Source: an uncultured Balneolaceae bacterium (GTDB lineage Bacteria > Bacteroidota > Rhodothermia > Balneolales > Balneolaceae). From it: a DNA stretch of 22,710 nt. Location of the stretch: NCBI GenBank assembly GCA_937982515.1, contig CALJMB010000071.1:1-22710 (forward strand), given 5' to 3'. Below, piece after piece: positions 20,711 through 22,710 of this stretch; the first letter of the stretch is position 1; every line of letters starts with the position of its first letter. A model generated the notes under the pieces. It ran no database searches and was not told the DNA's origin. It saw only the letters and a list, made by a program, of their open reading frames with translations. A program made the position numbers and the translations under genes.

Positions 20711-22710
20711 CTACGTTTTTGCAGCTGGGGTAATCCGACCGGGAATGAACGACCAGTTCTTTGCTCGTACTTTTTCAAGGAGCGCATCGGCCGAGACGTA
20801 TACAACAGGTATAAATACCAGGGTTATCATGGTAGATGCCAACAGGCCGCCAACAACGACACGCGCCAAAGAAGCTTGTATCTCGGCGCCTGTTCCCAAT
20901 CCAAACGACAAGGGGAGCAATCCCAGAACCGTAGTAAGGGTAGTCATAAGAATAGGCCGGAGCCGAAGTCTGCCAGACTCAACTACAGCTTTTCTTACAT
21001 CCATTCCTTTTTCCCGGCGCAAGAGGTTAATATAGTCTACAAGCACAATAGCATTGTTAACCACAATACCAATTAACATGACAAGTCCCATAAGGCTTTG
21101 CATATTAATAGTTGTACCCGTAAGTAACAGTGTGGGGACAACACCAACCACAGCCAGTGGCACGGAAAACATTACGATAAGGGGGTCTACAAAACGCTCG
21201 AACTGTGCAGCCATAACCATGTAAATGAGAATAATAGCCATTATTATCGACAGCTGGAAATCAGCCGCCGCTTCTTGCTGTTCCTCATACTGACCTCCAT
21301 ATACGATAGAAAAACCGGCCGGCAGTTCAAGTGATGACAGCTTATTCTGTATACTGGAGATAGCCTCGCTCAGGGGAACCCCTCTTTCAAGAGTGGCTGT
21401 TATATATGAAACACGTTGGCTGTTGATACGGTTAATGTTTGTTGGCCCGCGACCCGGGTCTTCCTTAACTACGGCTGAAACCGGCAATACTTGTCCAGAA
21501 GGTGTACGTATAGAGATATTTTTCAAGTCATTTGTACCCAGCCTGTCTTTGGGCTGGAGTCGGGTAATAATAGGATACTCATCACCTCCCACCCTGAATA
21601 CACCGGCTCTGCTACCGCCGACATTAGTTTGAATGACCCGGGCTACCTCGGTAACCGTCAGGCCAAGATCAGCTATTTTCTCCCTGTCAAAAATAATATT
21701 TTGTTCAGGGCGCCCTTCCCGCCGGTCAATCCGGACACCAGAAACCATGGGCAGTTCTTCAATCAGCAGTTGTATAGTCCGAGATAGTTTCGTTGCCTGA
21801 TCGAGATCGTAGCCTCGCAGCTGCACTTCTATGTCTTCTCCGCCACCCGAACCAAACAGCCTGTTAAGGATCCAAAGCCCCGACTGGGCCTCGATGCGGA
21901 AGTCACCACCCGGTATAGTACCGACAATCTTTTCACGCAACTGTTCGGCAAGTTCAGATGTACTGATAGAACGTTTCGATGCTTCAACCATTTTTACTTC
22001 CACTTCTGCTCGCCCATCCCGTACGTCTGTGGTCAGGTGCTCTACATTTTCCATAGGTAGATTGGCACGGACAACCTTTTCTACTTCAGCGAGAAATTCA
22101 TTTTGTACGGCAATATTTGTGCCTTCAGCCATTAGAAAGTCTACATCAATTTCATCGGCATCGGTTTGTGGAGCCAACTCCATTGGAATGAGAGGCGCAA
22201 AAAGGAAACTGGCTACAACCAATACGGAGGTGACGCCGAAAACAAGAGGCTTGTGATTGAGTACTTTTTCAATAAGGCCGGTATACTTGTCTTCCAGCTT
22301 ATTAAAGAAACGCTGAAACCAGCCTTTCTTTTTGGCCTCTTTAGACTCATTGGGTTTTACCGTCAAAAACTTGCTACAGAGCATCGGTACCAGCGTAAGT
22401 GCCACAAACAGGGAACAGATAAGAGAAAATACAACAACCAGAGCCAATTCCTGGAAAATAAGTCCGGTGATTGTCTGCATAAAGACTACCGGCAGGAAAA
22501 TCACGCATGTGGTAATGGTAGACGCGAAAATGGCTCCACCCACTTGTTTGGTTCCCACGAGCGCGCTTGTTTTCAGATCCTCGCCTTCGTCCTCCCGTAA
22601 ACGGATAATATTTTCGAGTACCACAATGGCATTATCGACAATAAGGCCCACACCCAATGCGAGGCCTCCAAAGCTCATTTGGTTTAAGGTGAGATCATTA
22701 AAATAAAGCA
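20711..22710 (-). CDS. RND-family efflux transporter, C-terminal part (cut by window edge)
   Basis: The reading frame runs off the right edge, so the N-terminal third is missing; about 665 codons are visible. RND pumps sit in the inner membrane as trimers and export substrates with proton counterflow, together with a periplasmic adaptor and outer-membrane channel. The visible part starts in the TM4 region with FGGLALGVGLIVDNAIVVLENI, the HAE1-type signature. Periplasmic pore and docking domains follow (about 170-470 of the visible part), then the final helices with VNNAIVLVDYINLLRREKG. The proton-relay helix has Asp-Asn where AcrB has Asp-Asp, as in SwrC-like and many Bacteroidota pumps. The adaptor gene is expected upstream, outside the window. 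The substrate is unknown. Confidence 0.95.
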   Translation of the reverse strand, partial: LYFNDLTLNQMSFGGLALGVGLIVDNAIVVLENIIRLREDEGEDLKTSALVGTKQVGGAIFASTITTCVIFLPVVFMQTITGLIFQELALVVVFSLICSLFVALTLVPMLCSKFLTVKPNESKEAKKKGWFQRFFNKLEDKYTGLIEKVLNHKPLVFGVTSVLVVASFLFAPLIPMELAPQTDADEIDVDFLMAEGTNIAVQNEFLAEVEKVVRANLPMENVEHLTTDVRDGRAEVEVKMVEASKRSISTSELAEQLREKIVGTIPGGDFRIEAQSGLWILNRLFGSGGGEDIEVQLRGYDLDQATKLSRTIQLLIEELPMVSGVRIDRREGRPEQNIIFDREKIADLGLTVTEVARVIQTNVGGSRAGVFRVGGDEYPIITRLQPKDRLGTNDLKNISIRTPSGQVLPVSAVVKEDPGRGPTNINRINSQRVSYITATLERGVPLSEAISSIQNKLSSLELPAGFSIVYGGQYEEQQEAAADFQLSIIMAIILIYMVMAAQFERFVDPLIVMFSVPLAVVGVVPTLLLTGTTINMQSLMGLVMLIGIVVNNAIVLVDYINLLRREKGMDVRKAVVESGRLRLRPILMTTLTTVLGLLPLSFGLGTGAEIQASLARVVVGGLLASTMITLVFIPVVYVSADALLEKVRAKNWSFIPGRITPAAKT

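Noticed and set aside
1..22710. CRISPR arrays, tRNA, rRNA and insertion sequences
   Set aside because: No regularly spaced repeats, no tRNA-like T-loop motif, no rRNA sequence and no transposase-like protein were seen on either strand.

Overview
The window carries a chromosomal stretch, mostly housekeeping and regulatory genes, from a Gram-negative bacterium. I infer a member of the Bacteroidota / Rhodothermota / Balneolota group. The reasons are the mid-range G+C content judged by eye, mostly weak Shine-Dalgarno sites, an ECF sigma factor paired with a zinc-less transmembrane anti-sigma-like TPR protein, a large exported TPR-CHAT protein, an outer-membrane porin ending in Phe, and an RND pump with VDN rather than VDD in its proton-relay helix. 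No rRNA, tRNA, CRISPR array, transposase or phage gene is visible. The lineage is inference only.

Layout. 1-128 holds short repeats downstream of metK. 129-2527 holds metK and ruvB, both on the minus strand. 2676-4045 holds an ECF sigma factor followed by a membrane TPR protein (minus). 4227-6846 holds scpA and a lipoprotein M28 peptidase (plus). 6902-10018 holds a long TPR-CHAT protein with a signal peptide (minus). 10124-11681 holds pgsA-like and ftsY (minus operon), divergent from a NUDIX hydrolase at 11769-12335. 12400-13127 holds a small helix-turn-helix regulator followed by an unknown 96-residue protein (minus). 13128-13561 is a gene-poor gap with an inverted repeat and an orphan terminator. 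13562-16236 encodes a PAS histidine kinase overlapping an NtrC-type sigma-54 activator (plus). 16245-17529 holds two tandem YceI-family periplasmic proteins (minus). 17953-18345 holds a lone receiver protein (plus), preceded by a good sigma-54 promoter candidate. 18496-18900 holds a DoxX-like membrane protein (plus). 19024-20295 holds a porin (minus). 20711 to the window edge holds the C-terminal two thirds of an RND efflux transporter (minus).

How the parts may work together. The kinase and its sigma-54 activator are the only complete two-component pair. The best -24/-12 sequence I found lies about 1.6 kb downstream, in front of the lone receiver, so I infer a small cascade in which the pair switches on a receiver-only protein. 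That receiver keeps its phospho-acceptor Asp but has Val in place of one acid-pocket Asp. The ECF sigma factor, its TPR partner and the exported TPR-CHAT protein form a plausible second signalling group, here split by scpA and the peptidase. I see no certain new defence or mobile system. The most interesting candidates are these two regulatory groups, the unknown regulator/96-residue pair, and several unexplained inverted repeats in the gaps.
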